The translations under genes and the position numbers were made by a program. The notes under the pieces are model-generated. The model made no database searches and was not told where the DNA came from. It worked only from the letters and a program-made list of their open reading frames with translations. A DNA stretch of 64,000 nucleotides from Toxorhynchites rutilus septentrionalis (Eukaryota > Arthropoda > Insecta > Diptera > Culicidae). Below are positions 1 through 11,987 of the stretch, one piece after another. The stretch lies in the NCBI RefSeq assembly GCF_029784135.1, contig NC_073746.1, positions 114,512,035 to 114,576,034 on the forward strand. The letters are read 5' to 3'. How positions within the stretch are numbered: position 1 is the first letter of the stretch; every line of letters begins with the position of its first letter.

Positions 1-189
1 TCAGGCCCTTTTTAAAAAATAGTCTAATTCTTTTTCGAAGATTTCAAGTATGCAAAGTTGCTTAAATGACCGATGTCTTTACACCCACAACGTTTGACTG
101 TAATCTGAAATGATGCTGCAACTCCTAAGTCGAGTTGGCATGAAATTCATCCGTTTTTCTCATGTAACTAACGCCCATCACACATTTGC

Positions 190-475
190 ATAGTCTTCTT
201 CTTCTTCTTGAATGGCGTTAACGTTCCCTGTGGAACTTTTGCCGTCTCAACGTATGTATTAACTAGCGTCATTTATTAATACTTAGTTGAGATTTCTTAA
301 GCCAAATAACACGCCTTGAATGTATACAGAGGGGCGAGCTCTAGAATACGCGTGACCACAGTGCAAGTCGAAGAAAATTTCTCTGACGAAAAATCCCCCG
401 GCCAGAACGGGAATCGAACCCGAACACCCGGCATGATAATGTGAGACGCCAACTACTCGGCCACGGGTGCACACG
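190..475 (-). mobile_element. tRNA-derived SINE, Feilai-like
   Basis: Read on the minus strand, the element starts near 474 with a tRNA-like head. A box A (TGGCCGAGTAGTTGGCGTC) is followed by a box B (GGGTTCGATTCCC), then about 200 bp of tRNA-unrelated body, and it ends in an AAG triplet run (CTTCTTCTTCTT on the plus strand near 194-209). A tRNA promoter, unrelated body and triplet tail is the layout described for Feilai SINEs of Aedes. Two relatives lie at 31146-31427 and 17898-18112. I could not find a convincing target-site duplication for this copy. The family name rests on structure only. Confidence 0.8.
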
Positions 476-3048
476 TATGCGTATATAGTAACAGATTTAT
501 AAAATGAAATTCAAAAAAATATATATTTTGAATATGGTGACGCAACGAATCTTTAAGACATATGAGTTGCGTGTCGATTATATGAATGTTACGAATGAAT
601 CATCATCAAGAAACAATCAATTATTTCAACTTATAATATATTCCAGGTCAAATTAACCGAAATTATCAGTCAATATGGACGAGAAAGCATCAATAGTTCG
701 ACTAATTTCGACACAATGTTTCTCCCTATCGATAAAAAATCATCTGCAAAAAAAAACATGCTAAGCCTGCCAATTGGCAAGCGCCGAGAAGTTGAATCGA
801 GCGGAAGATAATTGCTCCATGCTGATCACATCCACATTTACATCCGGATTGTCCGAACCAATGTCACGGCAATTTGTTCGTTCCTCAGTAGTTCGAGTGG
901 GGCAGGGAATACACTGAGCAGCTATTTACGCATATGAATTATTAATAACTTGCACGGTGATTTATTGCCTCGATAAGTCCGCGCGTCCTATACACCCCCG
1001 CATCAGTGTCCCAGTGTCATCACTTCTCAGCGGGTAATCTCGCACAATTTATTTTTGATTCATTATATTTCGCTGTTATTTTCGTATCACCGCCGTCGCT
1101 GCATTAATCCTCTCCACCAAGCGATTGTAGGCGGCGGGTGGTGGCTTTGAGTTTCGTTGGTTAATGGTGTGGAATTGCAAAGGGAATTTTATCGCAAAAG
1201 AATACTCAAGACACAGTTTTGGAGCATTTGTTGCAGTGCCGTGTTATGATTAATGCGCTTTGCAAATGCTGAAAAGCCATAGCAGTTGATTGGATGACTG
1301 TGCTTACCACGGACGTGTTGTGCGATCATACATGGTCAATATGCGGGGGTTCCAGCGATTCAATGTTGTCAACAAGTGCGATGAAAAGAACATTTTCAAG
1401 ATCAGATTACGAGGTACGTGCATTAACAAGGAAAAATATATATATATATATATATATACGGACATATCGCCTATTTCACGAGTAACCCATCAAACATTAA
1501 CACATAACATCATTCAATTAAATAGGGCCTTCAAACAGCATCGGTCTTCCCCATTTCCCCATTCAAAGTAATCGAGCTAGAGGCGAGAAAAAATATACGA
1601 CATAACAACGGTAAAATTGCAACACAACAAACAAACAAAAAGCCACATAAACAGCTGTAATAACAACAACAGAGTCTACCTTAAATGAGACCAAACAAAG
1701 CAGAGACAGAGAAGAAAAAAAAATATCGCCAAGCATTGCAGCACAGTACATCAAGAAGAAGGAAGAAGTGTATCATACGCCATTATTTGTAAACAGATAT
1801 GGTTGGGCTGATTTGGTGGAATGATGCCAACAAGAGGAAGGTACAAGTGCTCGTATCATTATTCAATTGGAATCATGCACGGCGATTGAAGTCGAGCCCA
1901 CCACACCACACCAGTGTGTGGGGGTGGGAATCATTACGATGAAATTGAAAACGATACGAGCGATATGAGCCGATGTAACATTTAAAAGGCGCTAAAGGAT
2001 GGGTAGGAAGGTTCATTGAACTGTGCCATATTCGATGCGAGCGATTACTCTTCTAATGTGAAAATTATTGTGCCGTCTCGTTGCGAAATGTAACTCTCGG
2101 TATAATGAACGCATCGTTTGTACAGCATTTGTTTGTAACATTTATACCCCATAAAGGGGACGGTCTGTGTAAATATATGAAACTTTCTCCACAAGGGCCC
2201 AGACACAAGCAGCTGAGCTGGTTCGGTTTTATTTGCCATGATAGACAAATAAAACACAACTTATAACTCTCGACTGATAGACGATGGTTTACGACGACTG
2301 TATGGTATGGCACTTTGCTGGCGTCGATAAATTTGGGGTCATGTGTATCGAACATTAAAATGACTGTTTCTGAACAACCGTAAAAAAGGTGTCTAGATGG
2401 TGAGATTTAACGGAATTGATTTTGACTCGCCTATGTTTACAAACTTTAAATCTATGTCAATGGAAGTTGTCACTTTGAATTCTTATATAATCGACACAGA
2501 TTTTGTTGAGGTGCAACAACATTGTATGGTATGTTCTCAGTTTTGATACGTGCTGAACTTTAGTAAGATGACTCAATACTGTAACAACGTTTTTACTAAT
2601 ATTACACCAAAAAAAATTAGGCACATCTTTTGACGCCCTCATTCATTACATTAAATGAGCTTAAAAATAACAAAAAATGAGCTACCTACCCATACTGGTA
2701 CAGCGTTTACTCAAGCGAGAGGCAAGTTTGTGTATAATATACAGTATAATATACGAATCCAAATTTACAGTTGCCAAGGAAAGGAATGTTGGTATGATAC
2801 TTGCGCCCAGAAAGGTCGCTCCTAGATCGTGATTTTCCTGAGATTAACATTGAAAGGGAAAAAAGGTTCGACAGTGACAGGTTTGGATTCATTGCGGTAG
2901 GTAATGTGACCTCAATATCGAAACCGCGATATAATTCCTAATTCATCGCTCTAACTGATTCTAAATATCTCTATTCTTTCCGATGCCCAACAATGAATTG
3001 ATTACACCATTAGCAAATGTGTTCTGACACAAAAAAACAATCCATTTT
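476..3048. other. Non-coding stretch; repeat-poor GC-richer island at about 770-1140
   Basis: No supportable gene. The short open frames here have no recognisable domains. Bases 770-1140 are richer in G+C than the surroundings and not obviously repetitive, as expected of an intronic or intergenic regulatory segment, but no specific site is claimed. A short (TA)n run lies at 1436-1458. Confidence 0.5.
1436..1458. repeat. Short (TA)n microsatellite
   Basis: About ten uninterrupted TA dinucleotides. It has no other visible role. Confidence 0.9.
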
Positions 3049-4290
3049 TGACGTAGAACTACGTTTTTCATTAAGGGTGCCAAATCAGAAAACAGGTCAC
3101 GTTTTTATGAAATAAAGTTATCGTTAATAACTATTTTTGCCGCGAACGAATTTTGGCGATTTATACACCAAACGAATCGGAAATTCCCTAAGATTTTTTC
3201 GATATGCTATACATTACAATCCCATAGTCTGTATATGGCTTAAATTGATGAAAATTGGAAGCATTTCCATGTTGTCATACATTTGTTCTGTCCATTTGTG
3301 TGCTTTCCCGAACAGAGCTGTCAATAACGAGCAACTTATCGACGAGCAACGAAGAGGAAATCGTAAGATGTGAAGTCTCCGTGAACAAAGGAAAAGAAGA
3401 AGAAGGAAGGGAAATATTTGCCTAGTGTATAAACAGTGGATCTCGCTGAGGCAAACTTTCATTCTTCGTGAGCTCGACGGCGAGGGATGGAATGCCTTTC
3501 TCAAGGCAATGGGGGTGGCGGAGTAATATGATGGATAAAGTAAAGTTTTCCAAGGGCCTTTTTGAAGGTTAAAGACGAGTGAACTGAAGAAGTTTCAAGT
3601 TCATCGCACGTCTTCGTTTCGGATTAAGTCGTGGGTATTAGTAATAAATCTCTGCTGAGACAAATATTCAGCCCTTTTCCAAGCAGTTAACATTAGAGAT
3701 AGAGTTTATTTCGTTGATTTAACCCTCTACCGCCCGAGTTTTCTATTCATCTAAAAAACCTACTCCACTTTTATCTCGAATTACTGACTTTCAACATAAA
3801 ATACTAATAGCAGAAAGCTGCCAGCATAAAAACAATGTGTATGTGTGATAGTTGAAAATATTCTAAAGAAGTTCCAGTGAAAGTGAACATTAAAAATAAT
3901 GTTTGAATAATTTGAAAAGAGAATCCACGAAGCCCGTCTAAAAGCGGTCTTGGGCTGTAGAGGGTTAATCACCAAGAAGTAAATGTCGTTCTGGAATTTT
4001 GCATGTGATTTGGTTTCGCTTGTCAGTAGCAAAACATTCTCCACTAAGGATGACAGCTGCGCTTATCTCGAGCAAGTATTGTTCTGCGAGCACAAGAATG
4101 AATCATCAAACAATTATCGTCAAATGATTCTACAATAATAAAAAAAACATTTCAGGGTGACCAAACTGGTAGAATAGTTATTTCAAAATTTTCGTTACAT
4201 TATAAAATAATATCCGCAGTTATAAACAAGCGACTTGAATTAAACCACAGCGTAGTTCTACGTCAACAATGCGGTCGTGTCTTGAACAGA
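3049..4290. mobile_element. Palindrome-ended element copy P1
   Basis: The left end carries TGACGTAGAACTACG at 3049-3063 and the right end its exact inverse, CGTAGTTCTACGTCA, at 4251-4265, about 1.2 kb apart. The sequence after the left palindrome (3066-3370: AAGGGTGCCAAATCAG, then a conserved block) matches the reverse complement of 12810-13120 in copy P2, so the two are one family in opposite orientation. The sequence after the right palindrome (ATGCGGTCGTG) resembles the outer ends of copies at 54587 and 59343, so the true end may lie near 4290. No intact ORF was seen. The transposon class is unknown. Confidence 0.65.
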
Positions 4291-4699
4291 ACCTCCTATA
4301 ATTTTTTTTGTATTGGACGTATCTAAAGAGCCAAACTTTAGCAATACAATCAGTGCGAGAAACAATCAAGATTCTCAAAACACATGTAAATACAATAGAT
4401 TTTCAAAAGAAGATATAACTTGATCCGCTTCTTAACAAACCACAAACACTACGAAAGAAAAAAATATTAACAGCATGGTTGAGGTAGGTTTACGTTACGA
4501 TATTTGCTGCATGTTCCGCGCTACTCCTTCGTATCATTCTTGTCGGCGGTAATCTCTGCGTTTATGACCAAGATCACCACGTCATCGAGCACGTTGTTTG
4601 GTCATTCTAGGTATATCCTGTCACCAGAGCAAGTTTAGAAACCTCTCTTCGGACCCAACAAAAGAAGCCCAATGGGCCGGTGTGTCAAAGTATAGACAC

Positions 4700-4945
4700 T
4701 CTCACCACTTCCTTGGCGTCAAATCATAAGCAGAGTGATCGACTGTGAGAGGCATAAAATGAGATCATCGATTCATTCACTTTACGTGACTTTACGATGA
4801 AGTGCAGCAATAACTGAATACGGGGATGGATCGAAGGCATACTAGGTTTCATCATTCCATCATTCCGAAGCTTGTTGACTGGTTTGCATGTCAAACTCAT
4901 GAATCTATGTCTCATCATCGGTAATAAATCGTCTTTTTGGGTCTA
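4700..4945 (-). pseudogene. Mariner-like transposase relic
   Basis: On the minus strand from about 4943 a reading begins PKRRFITDDET, has a stop in place of the expected Trp, then IHEFDMQTSQQASE and another stop. This is the first catalytic-Asp region of mariner transposases (the family pattern is TDETW...Y/FD..T.QQS.EW). Further decayed sequence continues leftwards to about 4590, with no clean ends and no visible inverted repeats. It is a non-functional fragment. The assignment rests on this one motif block. Confidence 0.6.
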
Positions 4946-5099
4946 ATAGTGTTTAAAGTTTTCACACAGATCGCACCGCACTGAACCGTTCTGATTATTA
5001 GGAATCACATCCTTTCCGCAGTGGCACGGCTGCTACTTTAGTTGAGTTCTCTTTGGTTTTGGCACCTTTGAGAAATTTTAGTTTAAACACGCCTGAACG

Positions 5100-5340
5100 C
5101 ATGTTGTACAGTACAGTAGCATTGAACAATTTGAATATTTTTTTTTTCGTCCATTTAAAAATCTGTCCTTGTACAGAATTTATCGGAGTTTTCAAAACTA
5201 CCTTTCGATGTGCGATGCGATCATTGTTTCTTGAAGAACTAATCATCGACGACGGAGGGGAAATGTTTCGTTCAACCAAAAATATCTCTGTATTGAAAGG
5301 TTCTACAGGAACGTTAGAGTAATCAAATGAAAGCTGGATT
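5100..5340 (+). repeat. Dispersed repeat R, copy 1
   Basis: The core around 5190-5240 (GATGTGCGATGCGATCATT, then TTTCTTGAAGAA) matches similar cores at 32300-32345 (plus) and 62690-62745 (minus). The downstream part (5260-5340) also matches 54670-54790. The plus frame reads a short peptide with F-R-C-A-M-R-S-L-F, echoed in the other copies, but flanking parts of the copies do not share a frame. It may be a decayed non-coding transposon rather than a gene. Confidence 0.5.
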
Positions 5341-5654
5341 TGCTATTGAATTAGTTGGCAAAAAATTGTGTTAGTGTGTTCTTTCATCAAAGTCATACTG
5401 TCGAAAAGTTTACAATTTTTAGTATTTATTTGGGTTTTGTTATTTGTTTGGTTATGCACTTCCCGTACATAGTTGCTTTAAACCGAATTTATTGCCCAAT
5501 GGTAACTGGTAAATTTGGTTATCATATGGTGCAAAAACATCACCATATAGTTACTTTCCAAAGACAAGAGAAACTATCATAGATTTTTCGAACAGTTGGT
5601 TGTTAAAGAATTACTAATAGAGCTGAACTGAACTATCTTAAACATGTCACACTG
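5341..5654. other. Short AT-rich spacer, nothing recognised
   Basis: No coding potential beyond a 75-codon open frame without a recognisable domain. It directly precedes the 11-bp minisatellite. Confidence 0.5.
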
Positions 5655-5659
5655 ATGGG

Positions 5660-7576
5660 GAATTGTATTTGTATTGTATTTGTATTGTATTTGTATTGTA
5701 TTTGTATTGTATTTGTATTGTATTTGTATTGTATTTGTATTGTATTTGTATTGTATTTGTATTGTATTTGTATTGTATTTGTATTGTATTTGTATTGTAT
5801 TTGTATTGTATTTGTATTGTATTTGTATTGTATTTGTATTGTATTTGTATTGTATTTGTATTGTATTTGTATTGTATTTGTATTGTATTTGTATTGTATT
5901 TGTATTGTATTTGTATTGTATTTGTATTGTATTTGTATTGTATTTGTATTGTATTTGTATTGTATTTGTATTGTATTTGTATTGTATTTGTATTGTATTT
6001 GTATTGTATTTGTATTGTATTTGTATTGTATTTGTATTGTATTTGTATTGTATTTGTATTGTATTTGTATTGTATTTGTATTGTATTTGTATTGTATTTG
6101 TATTGTATTTGTATTGTATTTGTATTGTATTTGTATTGTATTTGTATTGTATTTGTATTGTATTTGTATTGTATTTGTATTGTATTTGTATTGTATTTGT
6201 ATAGTATTTGTATTGTATTTGTATTGTATTTGTATTGTATTTGTATTGTATTTGTATTGTATTTGTATTGTATTTGTATTGTATTTGTATTGTATTTGTA
6301 TTGTATTTGTATTGTATTTGTATTGTATTTGTATTGTATTTGTATTGTATTTGTATTGTATTTGTATTGTATTTGTATTGTATTTGTATTGTATTTGTAT
6401 TGTATTTGTATTGTATTTGTATTGTATTTGTATTGTATTTGTATTGTATTTGTATTGTATTTGTATTGTATTTGTATTGTATTTGTATTGTATTTGTATT
6501 GTATTTGTATTGTATTTGTATTGTATTTGTATTGTATTTGTATTGTATTTGTATTGTATTTGTATTGTATTTGTATTGTATTTGTATTGTATTTGTATTG
6601 TATTTGTATTGTATTTGTATTGTATTTGTATTGTATTTGTATTGTATTTGTATTGTATTTGTATTGTATTTGTATTGTATTTGTATTGTATTTGTATTGT
6701 ATTTGTATTGTATTTGTATTGTATTTGTATTGTATTTGTATTGTATTTGTATTGTATTTGTATTGTATTTGTATTGTATTTGTATTGTATTTGTATTGTA
6801 TTTGTATTGTATTTGTATTGTATTTGTATTGTATTTGTATTGTATTTGTATTGTATTTGTATTGTATTTGTATTGTATTTGTATTGTATTTGTATTGTAT
6901 TTGTATTGTATTTGTATTGTATTTGTATTGTATTTGTATTGTATTTGTATTGTATTTGTATTGTATTTGTATTGTATTTGTATTGTATTTGTATTGTATT
7001 TGTATTGTATTTGTATTGTATTTGTATTGTATTTGTATTGTATTTGTATTGTATTTGTATTGTATTTGTATTGTATTTGTATTGTATTTGTATTGTATTT
7101 GTATTGTATTTGTATTGTATTTGTATTGTATTTGTATTGTATTTGTATTGTATTTGTATTGTATTTGTATTGTATTTGTATTGTATTTGTATTGTATTTG
7201 TATTGTATTTGTATTGTATTTGTATTGTATTTGTATTGTATTTGTATTGTATTTGTATTGTATTTGTATTGTATTTGTATTGTATTTGTATTGTATTTGT
7301 ATTGTATTTGTATTGTATTTGTATTGTATTTGTATTGTATTTGTATTGTATTTGTATTGTATTTGTATTGTATTTGTATTGTATTTGTATTGTATTTGTA
7401 TTGTATTTGTATTGTATTTGTATTGTATTTGTATTGTATTTGTATTGTATTTGTATTGTATTTGTATTGTATTTGTATTGTATTTGTATTGTATTTGTAT
7501 TGTATTTGTATTGTATTTGTATTGTATTTGTATTGTATTTGTATTGTATTTGTATTGTATTTGTATTGTATTTGTT
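5660..7576. repeat. 11-bp minisatellite, unit TTTGTATTGTA, about 174 copies
   Basis: About 1.9 kb of head-to-tail 11-bp units, visually uniform except for one T-to-A change at about 6203. Because 11 is not a multiple of three and the unit has no stop in any plus frame, all three plus frames are open and encode the same 11-residue periodic peptide (YLYCICIVFVL) in different phase. These are not genes. The array ends in TTTGTTTTATATACTGG, where the SINE target duplication begins. Such homogeneity points to recent expansion by slippage or unequal exchange. Confidence 0.97.
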
Positions 7577-7582
7577 TTATAT

Positions 7583-7757
7583 ACTGGTTAAAAATGGAGG
7601 ATCTGGCGTAGTGGTAACATCCATGCCTCTCACGCTAAAGGTCACGAGTTCAATTCTCACTCCCGACATTCTTCCAAAAATGGAAGTAAAAGTGACGAAC
7701 CAGCCAAATGAGTTGAAAGTCACTATAATACAGATAAAAAAAAAACTGGTTAAAAAT
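7583..7757 (+). mobile_element. tRNA-derived SINE (second family), copy 1
   Basis: The head contains a box A-like TGGCGTAGTGG and a box B-like GAGTTCAATTC, followed by a conserved body (GGAAGTAAAAGTGACGAACC) and a short A-rich tail after CAGATA. It is flanked by a perfect 13-bp target-site duplication ACTGGTTAAAAAT at 7583-7595 and 7745-7757. Nearly identical copies lie at 10947-11114 (plus) and 62777-62925 (minus). This is a different family from the Feilai-like copies. Gecko of Aedes is one candidate identity, unverified. Confidence 0.85.
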
Positions 7758-10092
7758 TCCGCATTTCTGATGGAAAACGAATTCGAGTGAGATAGTCTGA
7801 TTTCAAAAGAAAAAATAATGATGCGTCTGTGCGTCGACCATGGTTGAGAATTGCCCCGGAAGCTACGACCCTGAACTGTGACAACAGAGTGGACTGAAAC
7901 AGATTGTTTAGCTATGAACCGAGCGAAATAACCTTTTTATATTGAATATCGAGTTGAAGTTCTTTTCGCGTTCATATGAAGGATAAATACGGTTAGAAGC
8001 AACATCATGTTGGAGGCGATTGTGGATAGGCGTTAGCATCCTTACTTCTCATTAAATTAAACAGCTAGAGTGATATTTTGTTTTATTCTAATCAGTGGCG
8101 TCTCGTCCACCTGTTCAAAATGTTCATAGGACAGGTAGGCAATCTGAGACATCATAGCCCAATTGCAACATTATAGGCTGTTATCGGGACAGCACTTCGT
8201 AAGTATCCAAAACGTATTGAAAATGAGCCGGAATAGTTGGAAGCAAGGTTGGATTCCGTAATCATCCGATAAAAAATGGGAAAACGGTTACAAATTATAA
8301 TGTTTAGAGTGAACAAAAACTGAATTTGGGATGGGAGAAGATATCGAATGATGAAATAATGCAAATTGTATCCAATTAGTAGTTATTCATTTTCAGAAAA
8401 TTTCTATGTTAAGTGTATGTAAGTCACTATGTGTGAAAATTACAAAATTATGGAGCTGGCTGATCTAATTTAAAGCTTGAATTAAATAACCACTTTTAAG
8501 AATACACACAATCATAATAGTCCAATTTACGTAAACACTCCAATTTGGCTAAACACTCATTACGCCACAATGCCTAACTAATTGATGACATTCACTCACT
8601 CATTTCACTTTGTATTACACTATAGACAACCATTCGTTTTCGATTACCTGTCGCTCGCCCCAAATGAGGTGAGAAATTTGTACCAAATCAATAGCGTAAC
8701 ACCATCTGCGGTCGTAACGACCAATCCAAAACCGTCGGGTCATAGGAAATGGGCCACCTGAGTGAACGGAAAAAACACGACCAGTTCCGGCCGGTCATCA
8801 TATTGCGATCCAGTAAATTGCGCGTATTCCGTATTGCGTACTCTATGACTTGTATAACACCCCCGCGCGTTTGGCACCAGTAACAAACAAGAGTGTTAAC
8901 GAAGCGACGCTTTCAATGCGACAATCCACCGGGCAAACACAGTGGAAACCATGCTAATGGAACAACACCGCGTTTGTCGTCACGTTGAGAAGATGATGTA
9001 CTTAATTTTGGCGCTACGGCCGCAAACACAAACAACTTGTGCAGTCAGTCAATTATCACTTTCACGCCAATATTTAGCTATTATTTATGGCCGATGATCA
9101 CATCTTGCAGCGAAACGACGACTCGTTTTAGTTTACATAAATTAGGTATTAAAATGAATTAAAAGTTATCAGTTTCTCCACCGAGTTCCGTTTGAAATAT
9201 CAATTTTAAAAATGATATCATCGCATTCGCATAACTTACTCCAGCATTCGCTCTGAAGACTCGTGTACCGTGAAAACAGGAATCTGAATTGCAACCGTGC
9301 ATTTATCCTACAAATTGACTGGCCTGGAAGTTGGCCAGCAAGAACACCACACATGACAAGACATGCAAGACAGAGAACATATATTTCAATGCATAAAATA
9401 ATCAGACTTTCTCTTTGTCGATGTTTCAAATTGTATGCAACTTGTGGGCAGAGGGCTGTGCACACCTGTTTTCGCCCGTCTCTGGTCCACCAGCGAGAAT
9501 TTCACCCCGCATCAAAAGTGTGACGACGCGTGCTTTCGGTACAGGCAGTACGAATAAATCCGGTTCACAACCAGTTCTGCAGCAACGGCGGTGATGGCAC
9601 TGCGTGGATCTGTTTTTTTTTCTATGTGTCACATATCGTCCCTTTGCCAGATTGGTTCCCCGGACGCATTCCGAAAACGAGGTCGCCCACACAGTCGCGT
9701 GCATGCTAAATCGACCGATGCGCGCGGCTTCGGCAAGATATGATTCATTCGTAAATTAAACGAAATAGACCACTTCGAACACAAGGAGACGGACGCACAC
9801 TCGTGGGTTTCGATAGGAGCGCATGGGTAACATGAATACTGATGAAGTGGAAAAATAATTAAGTCTCCGAAGGAACGAATCGGAATTATGCAGGAGCAAT
9901 ACGAAATAAGTAATGATTGGTTTGGAAAAAATAAACAACGGAGATCCGGTGGATGTTGATAGCAAAATATTCATCCATGGAATCATAACAAGATCATAAC
10001 ACGAAAGGCGTAACATTTCCGAATTCTCGATGAAGTCAAATCGAAGATAAATTCGAGGATGTAAAAAGTGCAAGTGGAACACATATTTCTTT
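7758..10092. other. Non-coding; repeat-poor island at about 8560-9740
   Basis: No supportable gene. Bases 8560-9110 and 9440-9740 are GC-richer and lack obvious transposon homology within the window, so they could be regulatory. Open frames here (for example 9426-9704 minus) show no recognisable domain. Confidence 0.45.
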
Positions 10093-10109
10093 TGACGTAG
10101 GACTACGTC
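10093..10109. repeat. Solitary copy of the 17-bp palindrome
   Basis: TGACGTAGGACTACGTC is identical to the sequence at 52966-52982. It lies immediately left of a foldback MITE, and I see no matching far end. It may be a solo end or part of a decayed family member. Confidence 0.7.
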
Positions 10110-10111
10110 TT

Positions 10112-10490
10112 TGATTTGGCATAAAATTTGGTAAATTGACTTTTTTCCGATGCCAAATGACTTAAAAATGCATAAAACGTCGAGATGTGGTGTCATATCG
10201 AAAAAAAAAATTGCCGAAAATCGACCACCTGGCAATCAGAATTTAGAGTGTTTGAGGCACCCCTAAATCATGTCCGATTAAGTTGAAATTTTGCACAGGT
10301 CATTATTTGGACCAATAAACAAAATGTTCATGATCGGTTCTTTACATTCGATAATTATTTTTTTTCCATACCTTCATTGCCACTCAGGCTAAGTCCCAGA
10401 AGGTCGATTTTCGGGCAAAAACTTTTTTTCGAGATGACACCAGATCTCGACGTTTTATGCATTTTTAAGTCATGTTTCGTCAATTCGGTC
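10112..10490. repeat. Foldback MITE copy (family F1)
   Basis: Two inverted arms: the left has GATGCCAAATGACTTAAAAA then GCATAAAACGTCGAGATGTGG, and the right has GATCTCGACGTTTTATGC then ATTTTTAAGTCAT. Inner sequences (AAATCATGTCCGATTAAG, CAATAAACAAAATG) recur in copies at 24170-24550 and 38790-39260. No coding capacity. Confidence 0.7.
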
Positions 10491-10499
10491 TTTAGCATA

Positions 10500-10800
10500 C
10501 GTGGTAAAGATGAGCAAACCGTTCACGAACGGTACAAAAGAACTAGTTCGCCAAAAAGATTGAAAAAAGGCCGTTCTTTTTTAAAAACGATAATTCGCCA
10601 TACGAAATGATTCCGAACGAACTGATTGCGAGCGAACGGTTTGGGAGCGAATGAAGTGCAGCTGAACTAGAATATAATATATAGATAAATGAATGTGGAG
10701 AGCAGATTGCGCTGGACGGAACGGATGAATGTAACGAGAACGCTCGGAGAATTTTTAGTTTTCTCCAACAACCCAGCAAACATAAAATCGTGTAACTAGC
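10500..10800. repeat. Probable MITE-like repeat with inverted GTTCACGAAC core
   Basis: The sequence around 10515-10640 contains the inverted motif CCGTTCACGAACGG and several related GAACGA/TTCG words, including GAGCGAACGGTTTGGGAGCG. A weakly similar region occurs at 15940-16015. The boundaries are uncertain. Confidence 0.35.
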
Positions 10801-10935
10801 GTATATACAGCATAATATATTCCATATTTTGGATGGTGTATGATGTGCTTAACTGGCGTATACATGCAAAAGTGGTGGTGATATACATACATGACAATTG
10901 CTTGCGAATTATATTATTAAGTTTTTTTTTTTTTT

Positions 10936-11125
10936 AAGTTTTACAAGAGGAGGCGATCTGGCGTAGTGGTAACATCCATGCCTCTCACGCTAAAGGTCAC
11001 GAGTTCAATTCTCACTCCCGACATTCTTCCCAAAATGGAAGTAAAAGTGACGAACCAGCCAAATGAGTTGAAAATCACTATAATACAGATAAAACAAAAA
11101 AAAAAAAAAAAAAAAAGTTTTACAA
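10936..11125 (+). mobile_element. tRNA-derived SINE (second family), copy 2
   Basis: The head, body and promoter-like boxes match copy 1, with GGAGGCGATCTGG at the 5' end and a poly(A) tail of about 20 nt. It is flanked by a perfect 11-bp duplication AAGTTTTACAA at 10936-10946 and 11115-11125. The long pure A tail and intact duplication suggest a young insertion made by LINE machinery. Confidence 0.88.
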
Positions 11126-11139
11126 CATATGGCGTAACT

Positions 11140-11890
11140 TGATTATCATTCTAGTGAATCAAATTTCCAGACATTCGTTGGAAAGCTACTGTTATTACGC
11201 ATCTTTTTCAGTATATGTCAAAAAGTTGAAGCGTAAACAACAAAGTTTTTTTGCCACTTCGAATATGTCGACTTTCGTACCAACGAGAGTGTTTTTGCGG
11301 GGAGTTATATGAAGAAAAAAGCTGCGGAAAGTCATCGCATTTCGGTGGAAGCTTATGGTGACCATGCCCCAACTGAGCGAACGTGTCAGACGTGGTTTGC
11401 ACGGTTTAAAAGTGGTAATTTTGACTTGGAAGACTAAGAACATTCCGAACCGCCAAAAAAGTTTGAAGATGAAGAATTGAAGGCCTTACTCTATCAAACG
11501 CAACGAGAACTTGCAGATACACTTGGAGTAGCTCAGCAAACCATATCCGATCGTTTAAAAGCAATCGGAATGATCCGAAGGATAGGACATTGGGTTCCGT
11601 ATGAATTGAAGCCACCAGACGTCGAAAGCCATTTTTTTCACGTGCGAACAACTGCTCCAACGGCATAAAAGAAAGATTTTTTTGTATCGAATCGTTACGG
11701 GCTGTGGGTCTATGACCACCGGCCGATTATTTCCGCAAAGGGATCCGTGAATTTCCAGAAAGATGGGAAAAAGTTGTGACTATCGAAGAGCAATAGGATA
11801 TTAAATTTGTAACCATGTTTGCAGAATAAAGCATTAATTTTTGGAGAAAAAAAAACGAAGAAACTTATCGGTACTCCTATTATATACGAC
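11140..11890 (+). pseudogene. Mariner transposase pseudogene with internal deletion
   Basis: The reading starts at the ATG at 11265 (MSTFVPTRVFLRG), shifts frame, then continues MKKKAAESHRISVEAYGDHA and WFARFKSGNFDLED, hits a stop, and resumes DEELKALL...QRELADTLGVAQQTISDRLKA and GHWVPYELKPPDVE up to about 11665. These are the helix-turn-helix and linker regions of irritans/mauritiana-type mariners, where WVPYELKP is diagnostic. After 11,700 it jumps to the extreme C-terminus (KGIREFPERWEKVV at about 11738-11778), so most of the DDD catalytic core is deleted. With stops, a frameshift and that deletion it cannot encode an active enzyme. The inverted repeats are not clearly preserved. Confidence 0.85.
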
Positions 11891-11987
11891 AAACACATGC
11901 GCTAGTACGACTATTGTCATACGAGTATACAATTTACTACAAGGAAGAAAAAAATGTAGGGGTTTGTATCTAAAACACGACAGCTTT

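Noticed and set aside
360..475. Possible tRNA gene with box A and box B (also at 18010-18110 and 31340-31425)
   Set aside because: The heads are tRNA-like but run into a SINE body and triplet tail, and lack a full acceptor stem.
3555..3580. Histone-like stem-loop in P1 (AAGGGCCTTTTTGAAGG) and in P2 near 12580
   Set aside because: The stems are short and mismatched and no histone reading precedes them. Too weak compared with the two clear ones in P4.
5655..7790. Open frames of 711, 642, 467 and 176 codons in the minisatellite
   Set aside because: They are by-products of a stop-free 11-bp repeat read in three frames. The longest only adds SINE sequence at its end.
9169..9704. Overlapping open frames at 9169-9465, 9263-9523 and 9426-9704
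   Set aside because: They conflict on both strands and have no recognisable domain. Treated as non-coding.
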